Assembly: GCF_000820185.1 (NCBI RefSeq)
Contig: NZ_CDCA01000025.1
Location: 186,001-250,000, forward strand
Direction: 5' to 3'
Origin: Aeromonas tecta
GTDB lineage: Bacteria; Pseudomonadota; Gammaproteobacteria; Enterobacterales; Aeromonadaceae
DNA length: 64,000 nucleotides
Shown: piece after piece, positions 56,601 to 64,000 of the stretch
Position numbering within the stretch: the first letter of the stretch is position 1
Layout of the letters: each line of letters opens with the position of its first letter
Position numbers and translations under genes: made by a program
Notes under the pieces: generated by a model
Seen by the model: the letters and a program-made list of their open reading frames with translations, nothing else
Told to the model about the DNA's origin: nothing
Database searches by the model: none

Positions 56601-57773
56601 ATGCCACTGGCATTATTTGCCCTCACCCTGAGTGCCTTTGCGATCGGCACCACCGAATTTGTGATAGTCGGGCTCATTCCCACCATCGCCGAGCAGCTTC
56701 ACGTATCCCTGCCCTCGGCCGGCCTCTTGGTCAGCCTCTACGCCCTCGGCGTCGCTATCGGTGCGCCGCTGTTGACCGCGCTGACCGGCAAGCTGCCGCG
56801 CAAGTGGCTGCTGGTCGGCCTGATGGCGCTGTTCACCGCCGGCAACCTGCTGGCCTCGCAGGCGCCCGGTTACGAAAGCCTGATCGTCGCCCGGGTGCTG
56901 ACCGGGCTGGCCCACGGGGTCTTCTTCTCGGTGGGTAGCACCATCGCCACCGGTCTGGTGGCCAAAGAGAAGGCGGCCAGCGCCATCGCCATCATGTTCA
57001 GCGGCCTCACCGTCGCGCTGGTGACCGGCGTGCCGCTTGGTACCTGGATTGGCCAACAGTTTGGCTGGCGCGAGACCTTCCTGGTGGTCAGCCTGCTCGG
57101 CCTCATCGCCATGGTGGGCAGCCTGCTGCTGATCCCGAGTAACCTGCCCAAGGGCGCCGCTTCCAGCATCCGTGAGCAACTCTCGGTGCTGACCAAGAAG
57201 CCGCTGCTGCTGGTCTACGCCAAGACCGCACTTGGCTACGGCGGCGCCTTCACCGCCTTTACCTTCCTCGCCCCCATACTGCAACAGGTGAGCGGCTTTG
57301 GCGCCAACGCGGTCAGCCTCATTCTGCTGGTGTACGGGGTATCGGTGGCGGTCGGCAATATCTGGGGCGGCAAGCTGGCGGACAAGATGGGCCCCCTGCC
57401 CGCCCTGAAACTGATGTTTGCCGGGTTGGCCCTGGTGCTGCTGATGCTCACCTTCACCGCGCCGCACCCTGTGTTGGCGGTGCTGACCGTGCTGGTGTGG
57501 GGCGCCTTCGCCTTTGGCAACGTGCCCGGCCTGCAGGTGCTGGTGGTGAAACAGGCCGAGATCCATACCCCCAACGCCGTGGACGTGGCCTCCGGTCTCA
57601 ACATCGCCGCCTTCAACGTCGGCATCGCGCTCGGCTCCGTGGTCGGTGGTCAGGTGGTGGAGCATCTGGGGTTGATGCACACCCCCTGGATTGGGGCCCT
57701 CATAGTGCTGCTGGCCTATGGCCTGACCCACGTCAGCGAGAAGCGCGAAGCCAAATTGGCGCTGGCCATCTAA
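56601..57773 (+). CDS. MFS transporter, YdhP/sugar-efflux-like
   Basis: A 390-residue major facilitator with twelve hydrophobic segments. The N-terminal motif LSAFAIGTTEFVIVGLIPTIA (in part) and the motif-A loop LTGKLPRKWLLVGLM (about residues 54-68) place it with the DHA1-type YdhP/AraJ exporters. The family exports small compounds and arabinosides; no substrate can be named. The ATG at 56601 follows AAGGAG. It is monocistronic, flanked by terminators at 56401 and 57801. Confidence 0.85.
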   Translation: MPLALFALTLSAFAIGTTEFVIVGLIPTIAEQLHVSLPSAGLLVSLYALGVAIGAPLLTALTGKLPRKWLLVGLMALFTAGNLLASQAPGYESLIVARVLTGLAHGVFFSVGSTIATGLVAKEKAASAIAIMFSGLTVALVTGVPLGTWIGQQFGWRETFLVVSLLGLIAMVGSLLLIPSNLPKGAASSIREQLSVLTKKPLLLVYAKTALGYGGAFTAFTFLAPILQQVSGFGANAVSLILLVYGVSVAVGNIWGGKLADKMGPLPALKLMFAGLALVLLMLTFTAPHPVLAVLTVLVWGAFAFGNVPGLQVLVVKQAEIHTPNAVDVASGLNIAAFNVGIALGSVVGGQVVEHLGLMHTPWIGALIVLLAYGLTHVSEKREAKLALAI

Positions 57774-57800
57774 TTCGCCATGCAGACGCAAGACCAAACG

Positions 57801-57832
57801 AAAAGGCCGACACTGGGTGTCGGCCTTTTTCA
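57801..57832 (+). terminator. Terminator of the MFS gene
   Basis: AAAAGGCCGACA paired with TGTCGGCCTTTTT around a short loop, 27 bp after the stop. It also lies just past cydX on the opposite strand. Confidence 0.92.
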
Positions 57833-57850
57833 TTTCCAAGGCGAAGAGAC

Positions 57851-57964
57851 TCAAGACTCCTTGAGATCCTCATCCGCGGCCCAGCGCGCCTCCAGCCAGA
57901 GCAGGTTGACCAGGCCGCACAGCAGGGCAAACCCCAGCCCCAAAATCCAGGTGAAATACCACAT
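57851..57964 (-). CDS. cydX: Cytochrome bd oxidase small subunit CydX
   Basis: A 37-residue single-pass membrane peptide, too short for most gene callers. The translation begins MWYFTWILGLGFALLCGLV, matching E. coli CydX (MWYFAWILG), and continues as a single membrane helix to about residue 24, then an acidic tail. CydX stabilises the haems of the CydAB oxidase. Start ATG at 57964 has a GGGAG site, 27 bp after the cydB stop, completing a cydABX operon. No ybgE follows, unlike the tol-linked operon of E. coli. Confidence 0.92.
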   Translation of the reverse strand: MWYFTWILGLGFALLCGLVNLLWLEARWAADEDLKES

Positions 57965-57991
57965 ATCGAAACTCCCTTGAGTAGAAGGCGG

Positions 57992-59119
57992 TTAGTAGAG
58001 GCTATGGCCGTGCTGGCGAACCTGTTCGGTGCTGACCTTGCCGCGCACCACCCGGTAGACCCAGAGGGTGTAGCCGATGTTGATGGGCATCAGCACCCCC
58101 ACTATTCCCAGCATGATCAGCAGGGTGCCCTCGCTGGAGGTGCCATCCCACAGGGTCAGGCTGCTCGACGGATCCAACGACGAGGGCAGCACGAAGGGGA
58201 ACAGGGCGATGGCGATGGTCAGCATCATGCTGGCGCAGGCGCCGCCGCTGGCCATGATCGCCAAGCGCGGCCGGCCACGGAAACTGGCGAGGCTGCTCAC
58301 CAAGGGCAGCAGCAGGCCCAGGACTGGCACGCACCAGAGCCAGGGCTGCGCCACGAAGTTGCCAAACCAGCCATCCGGCGCCGTCATCACCTGCTTCATC
58401 AACGGGGTGAGGGCGCTGTTGAGATCCCCTATTTCCGCAATCTGGTATCCCCGCATCTGGCTGAGCCAGAAGCCGCCGAGGGCAAACAGACCGCTCGCCA
58501 GAGGGCCGAGCCAGAGGCTGTGGCGGGCGCAGCGTTCCGCTATCACCCCTTGGGTCTTGCACTGCAGGAAGCTGGCGCCATGGAGCATCAGCAGGGCCAG
58601 CGCCGTGCCCATGCAGGTCAGCAGCAGCGGCCAGTTAAAATCGAAGACGCCGTAGTGGATGCGAAGGTGCGAGTCGAAGCGAAACGGCAAGCCTTGCAGC
58701 AAAAAGCCCAGCGTCGCGCCAAACACCAGGGTCGGCAGCAGGGCGCCGGTCACCAAAGCGCGGTCCCACCAGCGGCGCCACACGGGGTCAGGCAGCTTGC
58801 TGCGATAGTCGAAACCGACCGGACGCAGGAAGAGGCCAAACAGCAGGAACATGAAGGGCACGTAGAGCGCCGAGAAGGCGGCGGCATAGACCAGCGGCCA
58901 GGCGGCGAACAGGGTACCGGCGCCGGCGATGAGCCACACCTGGTTGCCCTCCCACACCGGGCCGACGCTGTTGAGCAGCACCCGCCGCTCCTCATCGGTT
59001 TTGCCGACGATGGGCAACAGCAGGCCCACCCCCAGATCGAAGCCGTCCATCACCACGAAGCCGATGAGCAGGAACAGCACCAGACCCCACCAGATCAATT
59101 TCAGGGTTTCGTAATCCAT
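57992..59119 (-). CDS. cydB: Cytochrome bd ubiquinol oxidase subunit II
   Basis: A 375-residue, eight- or nine-helix inner-membrane subunit of the bd-type quinol oxidase (379 in E. coli). It begins [20 protein letters not shown] and contains [21 protein letters not shown] (in part), [25 protein letters not shown] (in part) and the C-terminal [17 protein letters not shown]. It overlaps cydA by one base. With CydA and CydX it reduces oxygen at high affinity without proton pumping. Confidence 0.95.
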   Translation of the reverse strand: MDYETLKLIWWGLVLFLLIGFVVMDGFDLGVGLLLPIVGKTDEERRVLLNSVGPVWEGNQVWLIAGAGTLFAAWPLVYAAAFSALYVPFMFLLFGLFLRPVGFDYRSKLPDPVWRRWWDRALVTGALLPTLVFGATLGFLLQGLPFRFDSHLRIHYGVFDFNWPLLLTCMGTALALLMLHGASFLQCKTQGVIAERCARHSLWLGPLASGLFALGGFWLSQMRGYQIAEIGDLNSALTPLMKQVMTAPDGWFGNFVAQPWLWCVPVLGLLLPLVSSLASFRGRPRLAIMASGGACASMMLTIAIALFPFVLPSSLDPSSSLTLWDGTSSEGTLLIMLGIVGVLMPINIGYTLWVYRVVRGKVSTEQVRQHGHSLY

Positions 59120-60690
59120 CAGAGCGCACTCCCGCTTGCCAAGACTTCACCTTGATAACGACCCGTCTGCAGGCTGGCGGGCCCTTTGCGGATCACATGA
59201 CGCAACAAGAACAGCTCCACCACCAGCAGGCTGGTGTAGATGAGGCTGATGGAGATGAGGCTGAACCAGATCTGGCCCGGCTGCAGCAAGGAGACCGAGG
59301 CCGACACCGGCAGCACCTCGCTGATGGTCCAGGGCTGGCGACCAAACTCGGCCACGAACCAGCCCGCCTCGATGGCAATCCAGGGCAGCGGTATGCTCCA
59401 GAACAGCGCCCTCAAGAGACGCGGCGACTGCACCAACCGGCCCCTGCACAGTTGCAGGAAGGCGGCGGCAAAGAGCCCGAGCAACACCACGCCGATGCCC
59501 ACCATCAGCCGGAAGCTCCAGAACAACGGGGCCACCTGGGGCACGGAATCCTCCACCGCCAGGGCGATGGCCGCTTCGTCCGCCTTGGCAATGTCCTTGG
59601 CATGGGGGGTGAGCAGCAGACCGTAGCCGAGATCCTGGCGGTGCTGCTCGAAGGTGGCGCGGGCGGCGCCGTTGCCACCATCCTGGCGCAGCGCCTCCAG
59701 CGCGCCATAGGCCAGCATGCCGCTACGGATACGCACCTCGTGATCGGCCTTGAGATCCTTGATGCCAGTCACCGCCTCATCCAGGGAGCGGGTGGCGATG
59801 ATGCCCATCAGATAGGGGATCTTCACGGCCGCATGGGTCTTCTCGGCACTCTGATCCGGCCAGCCGAAAAGGGTGAAGGCCGCCGGAGCGGATTCGGTCT
59901 CCCACTCCGCCTCGATGGCGGCGAGCTTGACCTTCTGCACCTCGCCGGTGCGATAACCGGACTCATCCCCGAGCACGATGACCGAGAGGATGGCGGCCAA
60001 GCCAAAACCGGAGGCAATGGCGAAGGAGCGCAGAGCGAAGCGCACTTCCATCCGACGCAGCAGATACCAGCTGCTGATCCCCATCACGAACAGGGACGCG
60101 GCCACGTAACCCGCCGCCACCGTGTGCACGAACTTGACCTGGGCCACCGGGTTGAACAGCACGGCGGTCACATCGGTCAGCTCCATGCGCATCGTCATGG
60201 GGTTGAACTCGGCGCCGACGGGGTTTTGCATCCAGCCGTTGGCGATGAGGATCCAGAGCGCGGAAAGGTTGGAGCCAAGCGCCACCAAGGCGGTCACCAT
60301 CAGGTGCTGACCGCGGGAGAGTCTGTCCCAGCCGAAGAAGAACAGGCCCACCAGGGTGGACTCGAGGAAGAAGGCCATCAACCCTTCCACCGCCAGGGGA
60401 GCGCCGAAGATATCGCCGACATAGTGGGAGTAGTAGGCCCAGTTGGTGCCGAACTGAAACTCCAGGGTGATCCCCGTGGTCACCCCCATCACGAAGTTGA
60501 TCCCAAACAGCTTGCCCCAGAAACGGGTGATGTCCTTGTAGATCACCTTGCCGGTCATCACGTAGGCGGATTCGGCGATCACCAGGATCCAGGACAACCC
60601 CAGGGTGAGGGGCACAAACAGGAAGTGAAACATGGCCGTGGCCCCGAACTGCAATCGGGACAGGCTTACCACATCATCCAGGCTAATCAT
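59119..60690 (-). CDS. cydA: Cytochrome bd ubiquinol oxidase subunit I
   Basis: A 523-residue catalytic subunit carrying the haems b558, b595 and d. The ligand region [23 protein letters not shown] (histidine ligand near residue 19) and the GRQPW signature near residue 445 are present. The Q-loop is long and includes the C-terminal insertion ([15 protein letters not shown]), as in E. coli CydA, not the short cyanide-insensitive CioA type. The ATG at 60690 is chosen; the preceding seven codons are open but the family starts here. Upstream lies a MocR gene in divergent orientation with operator-like repeats. Confidence 0.95.
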   Translation of the reverse strand: MISLDDVVSLSRLQFGATAMFHFLFVPLTLGLSWILVIAESAYVMTGKVIYKDITRFWGKLFGINFVMGVTTGITLEFQFGTNWAYYSHYVGDIFGAPLAVEGLMAFFLESTLVGLFFFGWDRLSRGQHLMVTALVALGSNLSALWILIANGWMQNPVGAEFNPMTMRMELTDVTAVLFNPVAQVKFVHTVAAGYVAASLFVMGISSWYLLRRMEVRFALRSFAIASGFGLAAILSVIVLGDESGYRTGEVQKVKLAAIEAEWETESAPAAFTLFGWPDQSAEKTHAAVKIPYLMGIIATRSLDEAVTGIKDLKADHEVRIRSGMLAYGALEALRQDGGNGAARATFEQHRQDLGYGLLLTPHAKDIAKADEAAIALAVEDSVPQVAPLFWSFRLMVGIGVVLLGLFAAAFLQLCRGRLVQSPRLLRALFWSIPLPWIAIEAGWFVAEFGRQPWTISEVLPVSASVSLLQPGQIWFSLISISLIYTSLLVVELFLLRHVIRKGPASLQTGRYQGEVLASGSAL

Positions 60691-60754
60691 GCAGGACTCT
60701 CTATGTTGCATTTAACAGACAGGTTTTCGCCTGCCAAGTACACCATGAGTCATG

Positions 60755-60798
60755 ACACCTATAACAGATGCAGTTATAGTGAAATACACCTATAACAG
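60755..60798. promoter_or_regulatory. Phased operator-like repeat array between cydA and the MocR gene
   Basis: ACACCTATAACAG occurs at 60755-60767 and again at 60786-60798, exactly 31 bp apart. An inverted GTTATAGTG lies between them (60773-60781). Direct repeats near the own gene are typical binding sites of MocR/GabR-type regulators. It lies 13 bp before the MocR ATG. Confidence 0.7.
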
Positions 60799-60810
60799 TT
60801 TGAGCCCACC

Positions 60811-62247
60811 ATGTCCCGCTACGGCCAACTGGCAGCCCTGCTGCAACAACAGATAGAGCGCGGCCTCTGGCAACCGGGGGATCGCATCCCCTCCATCCGC
60901 CAGAGCTGCAAGACCCATAACTTAAGCCCCATGACGGTGCTGCAGGCCTATCAGCTGCTCGAAAGCCGCGGCCTCATCCTGGCGCGGCCCCAATCCGGTT
61001 ACTACGTCAAGGCCGCCTCCTCCGCGCTGCGCACCCGCGCCCCGCAACAGGCGCACTACACCGGCTCGGTGGACATCAACGATCTGGTGTTCGAGGTGTT
61101 GCAGACCAGCAAGTCCCGGGAGCTGGTGCCCCTTGGCATGGCGGTGGCGGATCCCGCCCTCTTCCCTCACCCGCAACTCGGCCGGGCCCTGGCCAGTTGT
61201 ATGCGCCGGCTCGACCCCTTCAGCACGGTGGCAGATCTCCCCCCCGGCAACGAGGCGCTGCGCCGCGCCATCGCCCAGCGCTATGCCAGCGACGGGCTGG
61301 CGGTCGACCCCCAGCAAATCATCATCACCACCGGCGCCATGGAGGCGCTCTCCCTCGGCCTGCAGGCACTGACCGAGCCGGGGGACTGGGTGGTGGTGGA
61401 ATCCCCCACCTTCTACGGCGCGCTGCAGGCCATCGAGCGCTTGAAACTCAACGTGGTGGAGATCCCGGTGATCCCCGGGGTGGGTATCGATCTCGCCCTG
61501 TTGATCGAGGCGCTGGCCCAACGCCCCATCAAGGCGTGCTGGCTGATGGGCAACGTCCAGCACCCGCTCGGCCATACCATGCCGGATGGCCACAAGCAGG
61601 CCCTGATGGCGCTGCTCAACGAGCACCGGGTGCCGCTGGTGGAGGACGACGTCTACGCCGAGCTCTATTTTGGTCGTGAGCGGCCCAGGCCCATCAAATA
61701 TTGGGACGCCCGCGGCGACAGCCTGCTGTGCAGCTCCTGGACCAAGTGCCTGGCGCCGGGTTTTCGGGTCGGCTGGGTGGTGGCCGGGCCCCATGCCGAG
61801 CGCATTCAACGGTTGCAGCTGATGTCGACCCTGTCGACCAATGTGCCGAGCCAGCTAGCGCTGGCCGACATGCTGCGCCAGGGCGGGGTGGATGCGCACT
61901 TTCGACGCCTGCGCCATACCCTGGCCCAGCGCCAGCAGCAGATGCGGGCGGCCTTGCTGCGCCTCTTCCCCGAGGTGCGCATCAGTGCCCCGGATGGCGG
62001 CTACTTCCTCTGGCTGGAATTTGATGCCCGGCTCGACAGTCGGGCGCTGCATGCCCAGGCGTTGGCCTGCGGCTTCTCGCTGGCACCGGGGGCCCTGTTC
62101 TCGAGCCTGGGTCAGTACAACCACTGCCTACGCCTCAACAGCTCCCATCCCTGGAGCCCCGAATTGGAGGCGGCGCTTACCCGGCTGGCGGCGCTGATCC
62201 ACCAGCAGCTAGACCAGCAAGGCACCGTCAACAACAAGGCCCCATAA
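60811..62247 (+). CDS. MocR-type GntR/aminotransferase-fold transcription regulator
   Basis: A 478-residue MocR-family regulator: N-terminal GntR winged helix (about residues 1-70; QIERGLWQPGDRIPSIRQ, then LSPMTVLQAYQLLESRGLI) fused to a fold-type I aminotransferase domain (about 110-470). The PLP lysine is in SSWTKCLAPGFRVGW (about residue 312), with the cofactor aspartate region VEDDVYAELYFG upstream. Such proteins sense PLP or amino-acid-derived ligands; the target here is not known. It is divergent from cydABX and has a repeat array just upstream, so it may autoregulate or control the oxidase. Confidence 0.9.
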   Translation: MSRYGQLAALLQQQIERGLWQPGDRIPSIRQSCKTHNLSPMTVLQAYQLLESRGLILARPQSGYYVKAASSALRTRAPQQAHYTGSVDINDLVFEVLQTSKSRELVPLGMAVADPALFPHPQLGRALASCMRRLDPFSTVADLPPGNEALRRAIAQRYASDGLAVDPQQIIITTGAMEALSLGLQALTEPGDWVVVESPTFYGALQAIERLKLNVVEIPVIPGVGIDLALLIEALAQRPIKACWLMGNVQHPLGHTMPDGHKQALMALLNEHRVPLVEDDVYAELYFGRERPRPIKYWDARGDSLLCSSWTKCLAPGFRVGWVVAGPHAERIQRLQLMSTLSTNVPSQLALADMLRQGGVDAHFRRLRHTLAQRQQQMRAALLRLFPEVRISAPDGGYFLWLEFDARLDSRALHAQALACGFSLAPGALFSSLGQYNHCLRLNSSHPWSPELEAALTRLAALIHQQLDQQGTVNNKAP

Positions 62248-62257
62248 TGGGGCCTTG
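62229..62257. repeat. Duplicated hairpin, copy 1 (terminator of the MocR gene)
   Basis: A 29-bp sequence spanning the last MocR codons and the AAGGCCCCA/TGGGGCCTT hairpin. It is 28 of 29 identical to 62866-62894. A T-run is weak (CTTGAACG). Confidence 0.85.
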
Positions 62258-62277
62258 AACGTAGAGAAATACCCCGC

Positions 62278-62736
62278 TTATCGGGCGTAGATTTCGGATT
62301 GCCTGGTGAAGCCAAGGGATTCGTAAAGCGACTTGGCCCTCTCATTGAAGGACATCACCTCAAGACGGATCTGACTCGCGTCATGGGCCTTGGCCCAATG
62401 GTCGCAATGGGCGATCAGTGCCTTGCCGATGCCGCGAGAGCGGTGGGCCTCATCGACCACCACGGAGCCGATGCGACAAATAGGAAGCTTGCTGAGAAAG
62501 GGGACAGAGTCATTGATATCTACCCTGGCGGTCAGAAATCCCAACACCTGCTGCTCATCCACCGCCACACAGAACAATCGTCCCTCGGCGCCGATGGCAT
62601 TGAGCAAAAATTCACGCTCCTCCGGTGAAGGCGGACAAAACACCTCGGGGGCCTGCTCGACATGGATCAATCCGATCTGCCGATTCAGTTCGAGGATGGC
62701 ATCGATATCCTGTTCGGTTGCCTTGCGTATGTTCAA
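62278..62736 (-). CDS. GNAT-family N-acetyltransferase
   Basis: A 152-residue GNAT acetyltransferase. The start is a TTG at 62736 with AGGGAG upstream. It opens NIRKATEQDIDAILELNRQIG. The acetyl-CoA-binding motif A is SVVVDEAHRSRGIGKALI (about residues 92-109, R-x-x-G-I-G), and motif B region is ERAKSLYESLGF. The substrate cannot be assigned. The gene lies between two nearly identical 29-bp hairpin copies, which suggests it was inserted at, or duplicated with, a terminator. Confidence 0.85.
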   Translation of the reverse strand: MNIRKATEQDIDAILELNRQIGLIHVEQAPEVFCPPSPEEREFLLNAIGAEGRLFCVAVDEQQVLGFLTARVDINDSVPFLSKLPICRIGSVVVDEAHRSRGIGKALIAHCDHWAKAHDASQIRLEVMSFNERAKSLYESLGFTRQSEIYAR

Positions 62737-62865
62737 TGGCTGCTCCCTGCAATGTCGCACTTTCGAAGTCAACAATACCGCCCCCAGCAGGGGGCGAATG
62801 GGTCAATCATAACGGCAGCCAAGGGGAAAAAGAAATCCGTTTGAGGCTTTTTATCCACCAAGCAC

Positions 62866-62894
62866 CAACAACAAGGCCCCATGATGGGGCCTTG
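62866..62894. repeat. Duplicated hairpin, copy 2
   Basis: Second copy of the 29-bp CAACAACAAGGCCCC... hairpin, followed by TTTGT. It lies between the divergent-to-downstream GNAT gene and yebE, where it can terminate yebE on the minus strand. Confidence 0.85.
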
Positions 62895-62919
62895 TTTGTC
62901 CTGCACGATGAAGAGCTGA

Positions 62920-63570
62920 TCAGCTCGGTGCGTCCAGCTGGGCCACCTGCCGCTCTATGCTGGCCTTGAGGTTGTCATCGAGCTTGAGGGCGCGCGCCAG
63001 CTCGTCCAGATAGCCACGCTCCATGAAGTGATCCACCTCGACGGTGAGCAGGGAAGCGAGATAGACCTCGGTGGCCTGCTCCATGTCGGTCACTTCCCGG
63101 GCCAGCGCCTGGGGATCGAGCGGGCGAGCCAGCTCGGCCTCAATCCAGCGCGCCGCGTCGCTCTGGCCCTGCTCGGTCAGATACTGTTGGATCTTCTGGC
63201 GCTCGGCGTCGTCGATGTGACCATCGGCCCTGGCCGCCGCCACCATGGCGCGCACCAGCAAGGTAGCGCGTGCATCCAGCGCCTGGCCCTGCAGGCTATC
63301 GAGGGGCTGGCTCGGTTGCGTTGCCCCGCCCTGCTGGGCCTGCCAATCCTGATAGAGCTTGTAGGCGAGGCCGCCGAGGGCCGCCGCACCGCCTACCGCC
63401 GCCACCTTGCCGCCATAGCTGCGCAGCTTCTTATTGCCGAGCAACAAGGCCATGGCGCCGGCGGCCAGGCCACCTTGCGCCATGCCTTTCATCTGCGCCT
63501 TGCGGCTGTCGCCGCCATCATTGAGCCAGCTCTTGCCGCTGCCCAGCAGTTGATCGAGTATCTGTTTCAT
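62920..63570 (-). CDS. yebE: YebE family (DUF533/TerB-like) protein
   Basis: A 216-residue inner-membrane-associated protein of the YebE family. The N-terminal hydrophobic/glycine-rich segment (about residues 28-75; GGLAAGAMALLLGNKKLRSYGG) is followed by a TerB-like helical domain (about 95-215) with ADGHIDDAERQKI and TVEVDHFMERGYLDELARAL (in part), both very similar to E. coli YebE. YebE is controlled by envelope stress in E. coli; its function is unknown. Start ATG at 63570 is preceded by GAGG. Confidence 0.9.
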   Translation of the reverse strand: MKQILDQLLGSGKSWLNDGGDSRKAQMKGMAQGGLAAGAMALLLGNKKLRSYGGKVAAVGGAAALGGLAYKLYQDWQAQQGGATQPSQPLDSLQGQALDARATLLVRAMVAAARADGHIDDAERQKIQQYLTEQGQSDAARWIEAELARPLDPQALAREVTDMEQATEVYLASLLTVEVDHFMERGYLDELARALKLDDNLKASIERQVAQLDAPS

Positions 63571-63631
63571 AGGCCCTCCTCGTTACATATTGCTCATGCT
63601 GGGTCGCACCCACTGAACTCAAGGTGAATAA

Positions 63632-64000
63632 ATGCCATTATCACGCCTGCAGCTACTGACCCTGTTGACGCTGATGGCGTTCGCCGCCAACTCGCTGCTC
63701 TGCCGCCTTGCCCTGTTCGACGAGCGGATGGATCCGGCACTGTTCACTCTGCTGCGTCTGACCAGCGGCGCCCTGATGTTGTTCCTGCTCTGTGCCACGC
63801 GCCGTCCCAGTCCCCCGCGCCAGGGGGATTGGGGCGGTGCACTGGCCCTCATCACCTACGCCGCCGCCTTCTCTTTTGCCTACCTCACCCTGACCACGGG
63901 CACCGGAGCCCTGCTGCTGTTTGCCGCCGTTCAGCTCAGCATGCTGATCCCGCCCCTGCTCCGGGGCGAACGGCTGCCCCCTCGTCAGTGGGGCGGTCTG
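63632..64000 (+). CDS. EamA/DMT-family transporter (5' part, cut by window edge)
   Basis: The first 123 codons of an integral membrane protein, truncated by the end of the window. Four hydrophobic segments are visible. It starts MPLSRLQLLTLLTLMAFAAN, and the signature LLCRLALFDERMDPALFTLLRLTSG (in part, about residues 22-46) followed by an AAFSFAYLTLTTGTGALLLF helix is typical of EamA drug/metabolite transporters. The ATG at 63632 follows AAGGTG. The substrate is unknown. It is divergent from yebE. Confidence 0.85.
   Translation, partial: MPLSRLQLLTLLTLMAFAANSLLCRLALFDERMDPALFTLLRLTSGALMLFLLCATRRPSPPRQGDWGGALALITYAAAFSFAYLTLTTGTGALLLFAAVQLSMLIPPLLRGERLPPRQWGGL

Noticed and set aside
57497-60795. 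Two long plus-strand frames over cydABX
   Set aside because: They run antisense to cydB and cydA and are glutamine/histidine-rich without motifs.

Overview
The window is a GC-rich (roughly 60%) gammaproteobacterial chromosome segment. Gene content and order (malEFGK, aroF-tyrA, glpQ/glpD/glpR/glpT/glpFK, maoP-hdfR, yejK/yejL/lapC, bepA/perM, ecotin, a GlyGly-CTERM protease) fit Aeromonas best. That genus call is an inference from recalled gene neighbourhoods, not a database match. I see no rRNA, tRNA, CRISPR array, prophage or insertion sequence. The DNA looks like ordinary core and accessory chromosome, densely packed and punctuated by clear intrinsic terminators.

Layout. 0-6.2 kb: a DUF2955 membrane protein, a small K+ channel, a GAF-GAF-PAS-GGDEF-EAL c-di-GMP protein, pflA and a CbiM-like membrane protein. 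6.2-10.1 kb: a basic amino-acid ABC importer on the minus strand (ATPase, binding protein, two permeases). 10.1-17.2 kb: lysO, acpH, an ArsC-like reductase with a DUF2069 protein, a TlpA-like lipoprotein, bepA, a TusA-like protein, perM and a MipA/OmpV porin-like protein. 17.2-23.8 kb: an alpha/beta hydrolase and the maltose importer malEFGK. 23.8-27.1 kb: yejK, yejL and lapC (envelope and LPS control). 27.2-36.7 kb: a Fur-box-headed cluster of a TonB receptor, an exported S9 peptidase, a GlyGly-CTERM zinc metalloprotease and two DUF1566 proteins, followed by ecotin. 37-40.8 kb: maoP-hdfR and the tyrosine operon aroF-tyrA with a TyrR box. 41-49.2 kb: the glycerol/glycerol-3-phosphate regulon, with three GlpR-operator-like sites. 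49.2-57.8 kb: a LysR regulator, twin DUF1254 proteins, and small detoxification or stress genes (GFA, DUF6404, VOC, ABM, dkgB, an MFS exporter). 57.8-64 kb: cydABX with an unannotated 37-aa CydX, a divergent MocR regulator with an operator-like repeat array, a GNAT gene between duplicated hairpins, yebE and a truncated EamA transporter.

Most interesting signals. (1) The 27-36 kb iron-regulated cluster pairs an outer-membrane receptor with two exported proteases and two DUF1566 surface-type proteins. It could work as a protein-degrading nutrient or iron acquisition unit, which I do not recognise as a described system. (2) Decayed partial duplications of gene ends lie inside ABC-transporter operons at three junctions (hisM/hisQ, hisQ/binding protein, malG/malK). 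A triplicated N-terminal motif in PflA and a duplicated terminator around the GNAT gene add to this pattern. (3) A 31-bp-phased operator-like repeat array lies between cydA and the MocR gene.
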